A DNA stretch of 43,830 nt from Syntrophorhabdus sp. (lineage in GTDB: Bacteria > Desulfobacterota > Syntrophorhabdia > Syntrophorhabdales > Syntrophorhabdaceae), in contig JAAYAK010000315.1 in assembly GCA_012719415.1 (NCBI GenBank), positions 1-43,830 of the forward strand, written 5' to 3'. Position 1 is the first letter of the stretch; each line of letters begins with the position of its first letter. Positions 22,704 through 32,094 of the stretch are shown here, in pieces. The notes beneath the pieces were generated by a model, which made no database searches, had not been told where the DNA came from, and saw only the letters and a program-made list of their open reading frames with translations. The position numbers were made by a program, and so were the translations under genes.

Positions 22704-23795
22704 ATGAACATGGGGGTGCTTGCACAGAACGTAAGGCGCCTCAGGATAGCCAGAAGAATGAGCCAGAGCGACCTTGCGGAAGCATCCGGAGTTTCCCTGC
22801 CAGCCATCAAAGGCTTGGAGAATTCCAAAGCGAAGCCTCGTATGAACACCCTGCTTGCTATAGCAAAGGCCCTCGGGGCCAATCTGCAGGAACTTTTTCT
22901 TCCGGTGAGGGAGCTGCGGGTGGTCCGTTTCCGTTCGAGCAGAAGGATGCAGAATCGCGAGAACATTCTGGCAAAGGCGTCAAGATGGCTCGATGATTTC
23001 GATTATCTGGAGAAAGCTCTTAAGGATGAGCAACCTTTCGGGCTTGGACAAATAAGGCAAAAGTGCTCGAGGAACCATACGGTGGAAGCGGCAGCCCTGT
23101 GCCGCGAAAAACTCGGGCTTAAAACCGACGAGCCCATTCGCAATATCTGCGGACTTCTGGAAAGCGCCGGCATCAAAATCTACCCGATCGAAATGGCGTC
23201 CGATGGTTTCTTTGGTCTTTCGATCGGGGAAGAGGACGGCGGGCCTGCGATAGTCGTGAACGTATGGGAACGTATTACGGTAGAAAGACGTATTTTCAGT
23301 GCCGCCCACGAGCTTGGTCATCTCATGCTGCATCTGGAGGCCTTTGACGTTCGGAAAACCACTGAAGATAAGGAGGAAGAGCGTGAAAGCGACCTCTTCG
23401 CGGGTCATTTCCTCATGCCCGATGCGGGATTTCTGAAGGAATGGAACAGCACCGCCGGCCTTCACTGGATCAAAAGGGTCCTCAAAGTCAAAAGGATCTA
23501 CAGTGTCAGCTACAAGACCGTCCTGTATCGACTTATCGAGCATGGGGCCGTTGATGAAAAGAATGTCTGGAAAGACTTTCTGTCGGCATATCAACGGCTC
23601 TTCAAGCGCAGTCTTTCCTTCAGGGATGAGCCTGATCGTCTGAAGACTCTGGATTTTGTCGAGGACCGGTACACGCGCCTAGCCCGGAAGGCAATCGAGA
23701 AAGAAACGGTGTCAACGAGCCGGGGGGCCGAACTGCTCGGTATCAGCCTGGGAGAGATGCGGGATCTCATGCAAAACTGGGGAGCGGTTCTTTGA
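22704..23795 (+). CDS. XRE-family regulator with ImmA/IrrE metalloprotease domain
   Basis: A 363-residue two-domain protein. Residues 5-65 are a Cro/CI-type helix-turn-helix (LRIARRMSQSDLAEASGVSLPAIKGLE). From about 140 on there is an M78-family domain with the zinc motif HELGH at 202-206 (FSAAHELGHLMLH) and downstream E/D residues in ESDLFAGHFLMP. Such proteins repress a promoter and can be inactivated, or can cleave a partner, in phage and toxin-antitoxin settings. The start is backed by GGGAGGAGG. The stop overlaps the TTG start of a PIN-domain gene. Together they look like a toxin-antitoxin pair of the known COG2856-PIN arrangement. Confidence 0.85.
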   Translation: MNMGVLAQNVRRLRIARRMSQSDLAEASGVSLPAIKGLENSKAKPRMNTLLAIAKALGANLQELFLPVRELRVVRFRSSRRMQNRENILAKASRWLDDFDYLEKALKDEQPFGLGQIRQKCSRNHTVEAAALCREKLGLKTDEPIRNICGLLESAGIKIYPIEMASDGFFGLSIGEEDGGPAIVVNVWERITVERRIFSAAHELGHLMLHLEAFDVRKTTEDKEEERESDLFAGHFLMPDAGFLKEWNSTAGLHWIKRVLKVKRIYSVSYKTVLYRLIEHGAVDEKNVWKDFLSAYQRLFKRSLSFRDEPDRLKTLDFVEDRYTRLARKAIEKETVSTSRGAELLGISLGEMRDLMQNWGAVL

Positions 23796-24319
23796 AACGA
23801 ACCAGGGGGCCTGATGCGTCGCTCCGGCTGATGATCATGGATGCTGACGTGCTGATCGATTTCCTCAAAGTCGACCGCTCGGTTCTCAACCTCATTGTTC
23901 AATACGTCGGACCTATTCACGTGGTGAGTCCCGTCGCCGGGGAGATTGGAGAGGTCGATGACGAGGAAGAACTCGTCGAACTCGGACTGCTCATCATCGA
24001 GCCGGAAGTAGAAGATGGTTTTGAGGCCATGGATTGGCCCCCTGGACCCACGTCGTTCCAGGACAGGCTTTGCCTGCTGACAGCCAGACGTCACGGCTAC
24101 ACCTGCGTGACCAATGACAAGAGGCTCAGGAAACTGTGTGCCAGGGAAAATGTTCCGGTCCTGTGGAGTCTGGAACTGATGTTAGAGCTTCATGGCGCCG
24201 GCGGTATTTCGACGGAAGATGCTCTCGACATCGCCACGGGGATACATGAGGTGAATTCGCGGCATATTACTCTGGACATTCTGGATAGGTTCAGGGTGCG
24301 TTTACGCGGCAAGGGGTAG
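23792..24319 (+). CDS. PIN-domain ribonuclease, likely toxin partner
   Basis: A 175-residue PIN-like nuclease. The acidic set fits the family: Asp17/19 in IMDADVLIDFLK, Glu51 in VAGEIGEV, Asp91 in FQDRLCLLTARR and Asp109 in VTNDKRLR. These would hold metal to cut RNA. The start is probably TTG at 23792, overlapping the stop of the XRE-ImmA gene by four bases, with GGGGAG seven bases before it; an ATG at 23831 lacks a ribosome site. Translational coupling fits the toxin of the pair. It is longer than small VapC toxins (about 130 residues), with an extra helical C-terminus. Confidence 0.8.
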   Translation: MKRTRGPDASLRLMIMDADVLIDFLKVDRSVLNLIVQYVGPIHVVSPVAGEIGEVDDEEELVELGLLIIEPEVEDGFEAMDWPPGPTSFQDRLCLLTARRHGYTCVTNDKRLRKLCARENVPVLWSLELMLELHGAGGISTEDALDIATGIHEVNSRHITLDILDRFRVRLRGKG

Positions 24320-24344
24320 CATCCGACACCTGCGCCGCACCACA

Positions 24345-24456
24345 GGCATCGTACGCCCTTACTGCTCTCTTCTCTCTTAAACTCCTTGTTCAGCCTCTCT
24401 ATGACGTTGGTCGTCCCCAGCGATGTCCATTCCTCGTCGGGGAACGAGAAGAAGGT
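24345..24456 (-). pseudogene. IS256-family transposase remnant
   Basis: A short minus-strand fragment encodes FSFPDEEWTSLGTTNVIERL followed by NKEFKR. This is the C-terminal TTNxIERLNxExKRR block of IS256 (Mutator-type) transposases. Past KR the match continues only in another frame and with a stop, so the gene is frameshifted and truncated at both ends. Confidence 0.75.
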
Positions 24457-24502
24457 GCCCCACCTACCTCATTTCATGATACTCGTGACGGGATTGCTCA
24501 AT

Positions 24503-24533
24503 AAAAAAGCCCTTTGGATCGTAACCCAAAGGG
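24503..24533 (-). terminator. Rho-independent terminator, minus strand
   Basis: An 8-bp stem (CCCTTTGG / CCAAAGGG) with an 8-nt loop, followed on the minus strand by C and six T residues. It could end transcription coming from the STAND gene about 0.7 kb upstream, or belong to an insertion remnant. Confidence 0.6.
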
Positions 24534-24705
24534 AGCCAGGTAGAATTTGCCGCCTGGGGATGAACTATCGGTAGTATAAACTGTGCCGGTTTATTGTCAA
24601 GAACAATCTGAAGCATGGCTGAATCATGGCAGCCTTGGGGAAAATGGTCCCTATCATCGTTCCGTGGAACCCTTGGACCCTCAAACTTTGAAACTGGTGT
24701 TCCCG

Positions 24706-24763
24706 AATGTAATCCCGAAAGGGAACGCGGGGAGACCTTGCACTCGGAAATCTGGTTTCTTGG
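24706..24763 (+). repeat. 58-bp dispersed repeat, copy 1
   Basis: It matches 33462-33519 at 55 of 58 positions, in the same orientation. Core blocks are TGTAATCCCGAAAGGGAAC and AGACCTTGCACTCGGAAA. Both copies sit beside transposase sequence. Confidence 0.85.
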
Positions 24764-24817
24764 TTTCTTGATGTCCCCTTTGCTCCCCGTGACACCTCCG
24801 GGGACTTCCGTCTGGAG

Positions 24818-25189
24818 GTGACGGCGGAGCTTCGCCTGAGGGATGAGATGTATGCACTCCAGCAGACAGCACGGTGGAGGGAACGGTACAGGATCCGTGC
24901 GGGTATCGAGGCGACGAACTCGGAACTCAAGCGAGCGCATGGGATCGGACACCTCCGTGTGCGCCGTCTCGCCAAGGTGTGCTTTGCCGTTGCCTGCAAG
25001 GTGATCGCCTGCAACATCAAGAGGTGGGCCAGGGCCCATGCCGTCCTCATGAGGCTGCTGCAATACCTCGTATCGGCCACCTCCGGTCTTGTGAGAATAC
25101 CGCCTGCGGTCACGGCAACATACTGTCGGAGAATGCCGTTGTCCCCGCCGGGAACGCGGTGCATGAACATGCTGATGAGATACTCCTGA
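24818..25189 (+). pseudogene. DDE transposase C-terminal remnant (IS1182/IS5-like)
   Basis: The frame encodes RERYRIRAGIEATNSELKR, AHGIGHLRVRRLAKVCF and ACKVIACNIKRWAR. These are the last catalytic-Glu block (GIEATNSELK) and the C-terminal helices of IS1182/IS5-type DDE transposases. The N-terminal two thirds, with the two catalytic Asp residues, is missing, so it is a dead fragment. An inverted repeat (CACCTCC / GGAGGTG, about 24791-24820) marks its left edge. Confidence 0.75.
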
Positions 25190-25245
25190 AAACGGGGGTT
25201 GCTTCTCAGGAATCACTAATTAACGAACGTCCCCTTCGCCCGCAG

Positions 25246-28200
25246 CTACTCGTATACCTGAACGATTATTGGACTGACGTTTATTAACCCCACTTCATCG
25301 TACTTCTTTACCTCGTCATAGGAGTACTGCTTCCCTCGGTAGGTTGTTTTCAGAACATATCCGAGCCTTAGGTTCTCTTGTTCCAGCCATTTACCAATAA
25401 AGTCTTTCTCAGCCATCAAATATTCGCCGTGTGGAAACGGAAGATCCCGATAGTACCTTTCTTTTAAACCTTCAAGCCAGTCATAGTGAACAGCAAGTCT
25501 CTTGCCGTCTTTCTCCTGCATCTCCCACCTATTCTCGTGAATCGCAATCCCGAGACGCTCACCGAGCTTCCAATTCAGCGTGAGTGAAGGATTGTAATCT
25601 CTAAAGAACTGCCACAGCCCGATAACCAGATCTTGCTCATACGCGACTATCGGGTGTATCAACAGATCTCCGATCCGAATAGGCTCCTCTCTTACCGGTA
25701 TGTGATTCGCTTTGTCCTCGAGAAAATTGAACGGTCTGGATGTCATTGACGGAATAACGGCAATACGGGGAGAATAACCTATCTTTTTGATCACCTGGTC
25801 ACCCGTTGGTAAATCTACGCCTCTGACTTGATAGCCAAAGGAAATGAGTCTGAAAGAGTGAAGCGGATTAGCTCCCTGTTTCCAGCCGTCTGGAGGTTCA
25901 ATGGCTCCTTGAGCGCCAACGAGAATCATGTTGTCACGTTGTTCCGTCAGTTTTACAATTGGTTCCTTCAACGCAATAGCCACAATCTTTTCTGTTCCGC
26001 CGGAACCGCCTGCGCTTTCCGTGGCAAGTCTTGGCCACCATTCGGGCGCGCGGTTGGGGAGTATCTTCCACTTGGATAGATCAACCGGGAGCGTGGCATA
26101 TGCGTATTCCAGATAGAAATCTCGCTGAATGTTACCGTTTGCGTAAAAAACCTGGAGGACCCGCAAGAAAGCAGATCTGTAAGCTTCGCTTATCTTTGTA
26201 GAAAATCCGGTGAGGAACTCATCGTGCTCGCTTCGAGCATAATAATGAACTTGGTTAGCATCTGCATTCACTCCCGCATCCGTCAATATCTTATCAGCGA
26301 TGAAGGCCCAGTGCTTGATGAATTGTCGGAATGAATTCTTTTCAATTTCCTTAGCTCGTTCCATATAGACAGGGGCCAAGAATGTCTGAACATGTTTCAG
26401 AAAAAACTCGCTCGCTTCATAACCGGTTGGGGCTAATTGAATGTTTTGAAATGCGGGAAGCGCTGGTTTATCAGTCTTGGCAAAAAGGGCTATTTCGTCG
26501 AACAGTTTTTCCACCGTCTCGGAATTCACTGATACTGAATTCGCTATATCTTCAATCCTGATGTATGACAGATCGTCTGGGCTTTCGGCAACGGAGAATG
26601 CTTTAACGATTGGAAGTAGTCCTATGGCGACCGTTGTTTCCATCTTCTGTCGGCTGATCCAACGCAACAGTTCTCCGTATATGTTTTTCTTGTTATCACT
26701 CTTAGAAAGCAGCCGGGCTAATCCTGTAGCAGTGCGCTCGCGGACTGTGGGGCTTGGCCACACCAATCTCTGGAGCAGGATATCGAGAACCGAAGCGTCC
26801 GTTTCTTCTTTGAACCAAATGGGAATCGGCAGGGAAAGATCGGCCATGAGGGTTTCAGCGAACCCCACGCTCGCCTCGGTTATCGTTTCGGCCCGTTCGG
26901 AGTCGTCGAACAGAAGAAAGTATTCCACTCCTCTTGGGTTTGGCACGAAGCGACCGGCGCTTTTTTGGAAGAATTCAACATATCTATTTGGATACTTTTG
27001 TTTAACGAACCTCCATCGACTCTCCGCTTTCTCTTTGTCGGTATAGTATTGAGACCATCCGTGATCATTTGTCTGTGCGGTGCATAATAACTCGAATGCC
27101 AATGCAGGATTGAATTCATAGATGACCGGATAAATAGTGTCGAGCACTTCACCGAACATTGACTGAGTGCCGAACTTCTCAGCAATCATCTCGAACACTT
27201 CGTAAATATCCCGTTTGTGAGCATGCTCCAGCCAGTAGCCTAACCAACCGGCTAGGTACTGATTCCATGCGTAGCGATGTTCAAAATCGCCGTTCAGGTG
27301 TTCCAGCAAATGGTTAGGGTCAATCGCGGAGTAGTCGATATCAGTCTTGTCTAATAAATAGCGTTCCCCCCGCTCTTCTTCGGGATAGTTGGTTTCCCCC
27401 AGATAAGACTGAATGCTTTCAAGCGCCATTTTGGCGCCTTCATTCTTCTTTGCGGTCGACTTCAAAAGAGCGAGAGAATCCTTTTCCAAAGCGGTAGCGG
27501 CTAAAGCTATTTCGATATCGTCCGTGAATGACAGGGAAATCAGTAGACTTCTGAATAGGTCCTTGCCACGATAAAACAGTTCTTGACCGGCCGTCCAATA
27601 GTAATACTTGCGCAACAGACCGGGGTTCTGCTTTGCTAAAAGATCGGCCAGTTCTACAGGGAGATGATTTGTCTCGTCTCCATCGGTGTATTCCCCGGCA
27701 CTATCAACTAAGGGAATGACTCGGCCAACCCATTCATCGGTTCTTTTACGATCCGTTCCTGCCTCGGTGCAAATTTCAATAGCTTCGAGTACACCAAACA
27801 GGTAGACGTCCTTGTGGTAACCATAACCCAGAATATTGTCTGCGCCTTTGGCGAGGAACAGTTGAGCCGGTCCAGAATCATTATGAATGCGCGAAAGCTT
27901 TGCGAGATTACAGTACTCCCTGGCTCGATCGGGTAGAGTTCTTATGGTGTTCGCTAACTCGCCCGCTTTTTCATCTCTGATTTTTTCGTAAAGACGATCC
28001 GAAAAAAACTTCTTGCCGATGTCGAGAGCAATTCCGACCAGGTCGTCGCGGGCAAAGAAAGCTGGATTGTTCACCATTGCTTCATAATCAGGCACATCAA
28101 TCGTGCAATCATCCCCCATGTACTGCTTGATTAAGACCAGCTCTCTCAAAACGTCATCGATCGCAGCTTTGAGAGCAAACTGAAAATTCAGAGAAGATCG

Positions 28201-31122
28201 ATGGTCAGGCCATTTGAGGACGGGCAAATCGCACAAGCTACTAAACAGGACCGGGTATTCTATATGCGACCCTTTAATCCCTAAAGCCACTCTTAATCCT
28301 GCCGCAAGAAGACTGGCCGCTGCTCTTGCTGACCAGATATCAGGCGCTTCCGCAATCCATCTTTCTATTTCTTGCTCTTTACCGGTAAGACCATGGAGCA
28401 AGCCTAAGCGAAAGCTGGAATGAAATACTCTTTGCCAGCGTTTCCGTTCCTCAGAATCGTACTCTGGGCTGGTGTGAGTAAATGTGCCACGAGACGGCAG
28501 AGGTAAATCCGTGTCCACAGACTGTTCTTTCAAGACTTGGTAGATTCTGGCCAGGAGAGGTACGTTTGTTTGCCCGGAAAAGCAGGCAGAGAGATCATTT
28601 CCGTTGTTCGCAAGACCGAATCTTGCGCATTCCTCGATCACGGCAAATTGTTCGGAAGCGTTGAGGTCGAGACCGATAAGAACGAGTAGCTTTTCTTTTT
28701 GTCCGAGCGCTAATAGCCGGCTGGCATAGACCCGGAACAAGGAGTCGCTAACATTCAAATCCCTCAGGTTGGTAATGTATCTATGAACTCCTTTCGTCTC
28801 ATGATCGCGATCAAGAGCAATGGTCCGGATAAGAGCAAGACTAATGGGCGGGACGGTATCCCGCCGATACTCCTGGCTGGTCTGCTGGTCCATAAGTACA
28901 TCGGTTATTTCCTGAACGATTCGATACTCCCCACAAAATTCCGCTATTTCGGCAAGATCAGGAAGGATGGCTATCGGCAATGAGGTCAGATCAATATACT
29001 CAAAGACTTTGCGGTTCCTGAAAAAGCTCTCTTTCCAAAGCAGCTCGGAAGCCTCTTCCACAAATTCTCTTGAGTTTAAATAATAGGTATGAAGGCCGGA
29101 GATATGGAACGTCTTATAGAGGTCACCTTTCTCGGATGCCACTTGAGCGGCCAGCCTCATTTGATTCGATATCTGTTCGAAATTGCAGGGATAGCACATT
29201 GATTCAATTAACCATTTTCGATCCAAAGCCAAAAGCCCATCGCTGTTGCCTAACTCGTGTTCAATTATACGTAGTTCCGCCCACTTAAGGTATTCATAGT
29301 TCGATTGTTCGAGCCATTTTTTGACATTTGTCTTTATGGCAACTTTTTGTTGCTTCGTCTCCGGTTGATCTTTTAGGAAGATATCGAAGCTGTTATGATA
29401 GACACTGATTTGGTTCCTGGCGTTTATCGAAATCAGGTGAGAAATCTGGTTTAGCCCTACGGTTATGTCTGCCGGATTTATGACGAAGAAGGCCGTACAT
29501 TCCGATAGCTGTTGTTCTGTGAAGAGGAAGTTTACGTCTGATAGGGTTATGAGAATTGTTTTTGCCTGCGGCGATATCTGTCGCCAAAGAGCCTCATAGT
29601 ATTTCTCGATCCCCTGACCGTAAGGTATGAGGTTCTCGCAAGAGTATTCGGTGACTAACGAATTACCAGAAGAGATCTTGAGTTGCTTCAAACTGTACCG
29701 GAGATGCAGTGAGTTACCGTCAGAAATTTCGAAGAGTCTATTTGCGAGGCTGGTTAACATATCCGAATGATCTGGAAGATGGAGGTCAGTCTTGTTGACG
29801 GTGACCAGGTGTGCAACGGCATCTCTGCTTAATCCTTTGATTTGAATCCATTGATTCTTTGGGCATCGATCGACCACTATTTGAGGTAAATACGGTTCTG
29901 CGATTTCTTGCATCCCGATGACGATCCAGACCCCTGGTTGCGGCAGGCAGGTAGCTTTCAGAAATCTTTCCAGATCCTCCTTTTCGCCGTATCTCATCAC
30001 ATGGTCTAACCCATCAATGATGATGACAAGAGGTTTGTCTTTGTTGCGCAAGCTCCCCGTCAGAGTCTTTATGAACTCACTGATCGGTATTTGTCCGGAA
30101 TCCCTGTTCGCTAAATCGCCCAGTTCGTCTCTATGGGATTTAATCTGTGCCTTAAGCGCCTCTATGACGCGTTCGGTATTAAGTCTATCTTGGGGATTCG
30201 GGTCTTGCGGTGAAATGTGATAGTGATGCTTGACGCAAATAACCCCATTCGATCTAAGTTCAGAATCCAGCTCAGAAAGGTAGACGCTTTTTCCGACCCC
30301 CGGTTTACCGAAGATTACCTTAACGCCGCCTTCCCGCTCTTGGAGTTTAGATAGAAGTAAGTCGTGGGTGCCCTTATCAAAGAATTCGAAGTCGGCCGGA
30401 ATTTCGAAGTATTCTTCTAAAGGTCTGGGGATGTCGAACTGGCACCATTTTCTAAGTGTTTCTACGTCGAGCCGGCGAGGATTGCGCTGCCTGCATTCCT
30501 TCGCAATTTCATAGTAAAGATTCCTAACACCCGCTTCTGTCGTGCTGAGCCTTTCGTAGAAACTGCGCTGTACTCTGCTTTCAAAGTCGGCCAAGCTTTC
30601 GGCGCGAAAAACAAAATGGATCTTGTCGAGGATTTGAGCAACCTCCTCTTCGCTTCCGATTTCCGCGAGCAAGCGAAAATAAACCTCTTGATTGTCCTTT
30701 ATTTTCGATAACTCCAGATGATCTCCATTGAGGCAGGGTGCTATTTCATCCGATGGCAGACCATCAGTAACAAAATAGGCCGCCTCGCAATGTGCTATGC
30801 GAGGCAACAGAGATTCGGCCCATTTCTTTACTATTGACGTGCCACGGGGACGTGCGGGCTTCAGAAGATCATCCCATGTCCATTTGTCTTCCGGATCTTG
30901 TCTATGTTTTGCCTGATAAAAATGAAAAAAGCCGTTCGTTAGACGACAGACGATATCGTCCAGATAAAAACTATTCGGATTATCTTCATCCGGACAGGTT
31001 TCAAATTGAATCCATTCGTAGCGCTGGGGATCGGCCAACCACTGTCCACAGAGGCTTAGACTCCAAAAATTCTGGTAGTCGAATCCGCTCCTTATTGGAC
31101 TGGTAGGATTTGTATGTGGCAT
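25246..31122 (-). CDS. Cap4-type nuclease - STAND NTPase, Avs-like antiviral protein
   Basis: A 1958-residue protein. Residues 1-90 match the Cap4/DUF4297 dsDNA nuclease start: SGFDYQNFWSL, then Glu41, Asp55/56 in YLDDIVC and Gln70-Lys72 in FYQAKHR, the restriction-like active site. A STAND/NACHT ATPase follows, with Walker A FGKPGVGKS (272-279) and Walker B VIIIDGLDH (Asp370). The remaining 1300 residues are helical and repeat-like, the expected sensor. Avs proteins of this layout bind a conserved phage protein, assemble and then cut DNA. Base composition is clearly AT-richer than the flanking genes, which suggests transfer. Transposase remnants flank it on one side and the inverted module tail and IS110 on the other. 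No strong ribosome site precedes the ATG. Confidence 0.85.
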   Translation of the reverse strand: MPHTNPTSPIRSGFDYQNFWSLSLCGQWLADPQRYEWIQFETCPDEDNPNSFYLDDIVCRLTNGFFHFYQAKHRQDPEDKWTWDDLLKPARPRGTSIVKKWAESLLPRIAHCEAAYFVTDGLPSDEIAPCLNGDHLELSKIKDNQEVYFRLLAEIGSEEEVAQILDKIHFVFRAESLADFESRVQRSFYERLSTTEAGVRNLYYEIAKECRQRNPRRLDVETLRKWCQFDIPRPLEEYFEIPADFEFFDKGTHDLLLSKLQEREGGVKVIFGKPGVGKSVYLSELDSELRSNGVICVKHHYHISPQDPNPQDRLNTERVIEALKAQIKSHRDELGDLANRDSGQIPISEFIKTLTGSLRNKDKPLVIIIDGLDHVMRYGEKEDLERFLKATCLPQPGVWIVIGMQEIAEPYLPQIVVDRCPKNQWIQIKGLSRDAVAHLVTVNKTDLHLPDHSDMLTSLANRLFEISDGNSLHLRYSLKQLKISSGNSLVTEYSCENLIPYGQGIEKYYEALWRQISPQAKTILITLSDVNFLFTEQQLSECTAFFVINPADITVGLNQISHLISINARNQISVYHNSFDIFLKDQPETKQQKVAIKTNVKKWLEQSNYEYLKWAELRIIEHELGNSDGLLALDRKWLIESMCYPCNFEQISNQMRLAAQVASEKGDLYKTFHISGLHTYYLNSREFVEEASELLWKESFFRNRKVFEYIDLTSLPIAILPDLAEIAEFCGEYRIVQEITDVLMDQQTSQEYRRDTVPPISLALIRTIALDRDHETKGVHRYITNLRDLNVSDSLFRVYASRLLALGQKEKLLVLIGLDLNASEQFAVIEECARFGLANNGNDLSACFSGQTNVPLLARIYQVLKEQSVDTDLPLPSRGTFTHTSPEYDSEERKRWQRVFHSSFRLGLLHGLTGKEQEIERWIAEAPDIWSARAAASLLAAGLRVALGIKGSHIEYPVLFSSLCDLPVLKWPDHRSSLNFQFALKAAIDDVLRELVLIKQYMGDDCTIDVPDYEAMVNNPAFFARDDLVGIALDIGKKFFSDRLYEKIRDEKAGELANTIRTLPDRAREYCNLAKLSRIHNDSGPAQLFLAKGADNILGYGYHKDVYLFGVLEAIEICTEAGTDRKRTDEWVGRVIPLVDSAGEYTDGDETNHLPVELADLLAKQNPGLLRKYYYWTAGQELFYRGKDLFRSLLISLSFTDDIEIALAATALEKDSLALLKSTAKKNEGAKMALESIQSYLGETNYPEEERGERYLLDKTDIDYSAIDPNHLLEHLNGDFEHRYAWNQYLAGWLGYWLEHAHKRDIYEVFEMIAEKFGTQSMFGEVLDTIYPVIYEFNPALAFELLCTAQTNDHGWSQYYTDKEKAESRWRFVKQKYPNRYVEFFQKSAGRFVPNPRGVEYFLLFDDSERAETITEASVGFAETLMADLSLPIPIWFKEETDASVLDILLQRLVWPSPTVRERTATGLARLLSKSDNKKNIYGELLRWISRQKMETTVAIGLLPIVKAFSVAESPDDLSYIRIEDIANSVSVNSETVEKLFDEIALFAKTDKPALPAFQNIQLAPTGYEASEFFLKHVQTFLAPVYMERAKEIEKNSFRQFIKHWAFIADKILTDAGVNADANQVHYYARSEHDEFLTGFSTKISEAYRSAFLRVLQVFYANGNIQRDFYLEYAYATLPVDLSKWKILPNRAPEWWPRLATESAGGSGGTEKIVAIALKEPIVKLTEQRDNMILVGAQGAIEPPDGWKQGANPLHSFRLISFGYQVRGVDLPTGDQVIKKIGYSPRIAVIPSMTSRPFNFLEDKANHIPVREEPIRIGDLLIHPIVAYEQDLVIGLWQFFRDYNPSLTLNWKLGERLGIAIHENRWEMQEKDGKRLAVHYDWLEGLKERYYRDLPFPHGEYLMAEKDFIGKWLEQENLRLGYVLKTTYRGKQYSYDEVKKYDEVGLINVSPIIVQVYE

Positions 31123-31469
31123 AGCTACTTATTCTGGTCCTTAAAGGATCAACCGCTAAGTTACCGTCTATCATATTCGACGGAATAACTGAAGAAGAAA
31201 GTACGTTAAAAGGCGTATTAATCGATTCAATCAGCCAATCTGGCGAGGCGCGGTTAAATGAATAAAAATATGTGCTCCAGCTTCTAGCAGAAGAACCATA
31301 TTCGTGATAGAAGGCGAAGTAGTAGGCACTATGGGGAATATATAACGCCCTTCACATTTCCACATTCTCAGGACGCTGCAAGTACGGCGACCGCCAGATA
31401 CCCTTTCCATCATCTCTTGGTTCTCGCGCTCAAGCGATTTAAGCCATTCAAGCGATTCAAGCCGCCTCT
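31123..31469. repeat. Intergenic stretch with 9-bp tandem repeat
   Basis: A gene-free region upstream of the STAND gene. Positions 31431-31466 hold four 9-bp units (CAAGCGATT, TAAGCCATT, CAAGCGATT, CAAGCCGCC) directly downstream of the second zinc-ribbon gene, mirroring the array at 22515-22550. The AT-rich part at 31150-31250 probably carries the STAND promoter; I cannot name a clear -35/-10 pair. Confidence 0.6.
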
Positions 31470-31640
31470 TTAATCCAGCACCTCCTCCCTCACATCCACC
31501 CTCCTCCCGCACACCTTACAGTAGTACGTCTCCACCCATATCCTCACCCCATCGCGATTGATCTTCTGCCCACCATCGTAGCGGACATGTTCCTCGCAGT
31601 TATGCTCTTCCACTTTCTTGTTGTTTTCGCGGTCTTCCAT
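31470..31640 (-). CDS. Small zinc-ribbon-like protein, copy 2
   Basis: A 56-residue paralogue of the protein at 22339-22509, inverted relative to it, with 49 of 56 identical residues. The CEEH and YYCKVCGRR metal-ligand pattern is kept. The start codon and upstream GGGAGG site are also kept. The gene is complete although the ATPase gene that should precede it is reduced to its last 46 codons. Whether it is still transcribed is unclear, since its original promoter is gone. Confidence 0.75.
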   Translation of the reverse strand: MEDRENNKKVEEHNCEEHVRYDGGQKINRDGVRIWVETYYCKVCGRRVDVREEVLD

Positions 31641-31656
31641 ACTGTTACCTCCCTTG

Positions 31657-31794
31657 TCATTGTCGGGCATTAAGCGCCGTTGCGGGGTTGTCGGGGTAAT
31701 CGGGGGGTGACCCCGGGTCCTGGAGAAGGGGCAGGGGGTTCACGGTCCCTGAGTGGTAGAAGGACTCCGTCAGTTCGATGCAGACCCATTCCTG
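31657..31794 (-). pseudogene. Truncated C-terminus of a second ClpA-type ATPase
   Basis: 45 codons plus stop match the end of the ATPase at 20088-22322 (39 of 45 residues identical), from QEWVCIELTESFY to PDYPDNPATALNARQ. Homology stops abruptly at 31794, where unrelated sequence begins. With the adjacent zinc-ribbon gene it forms a 325-bp inverted copy of 22186-22509. Confidence 0.85.
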
Positions 31795-32094
31795 GGGTGG
31801 CAGGGGGACGTCCGGTTTAACTAGAGTCAACAGAAAAGATTTCCTCATCCGTCAATAGGCCGTCGGTTCCCTCCTTCGTTCCTCCCTCTCTTTGCTGCGT
31901 TATGATCTGCGGGTTGCCCCCACTTCATGTCTGCGACCCCACTCGGGTGCTTCGGAGGCGACCTCTTTTTTTGTCCCTCAACAGTGCTTCATCGTGGTCA
32001 GCAGACGTGGGGAGTCACAGCTCGTAAGTCGAAGCCCTCCGGCATGCGGAGGCTCATGGACGTCCCTGGTGACCTCCCCACAGATCTCTTATCT
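31795..32094. other. Non-coding stretch 3' of the IS110 transposase, candidate bridge-RNA region
   Basis: About 230 bases between the IS110 transposase stop and the edge of the inverted module copy contain no supported gene. There is a stem-loop at 32036-32052 (CCTCCG / CGGAGG, 5-nt loop) and several GC-rich segments. IS110-family elements carry a structured non-coding RNA at one end, so this stretch or the 5' side (33340-33440) is where it should lie. Confidence 0.35.

Noticed and set aside
31231-31512. A 93-codon minus-strand frame between STAND gene and zinc-ribbon copy
   Set aside because: It is generated by the 9-bp repeat array and overlaps the real small gene out of frame.
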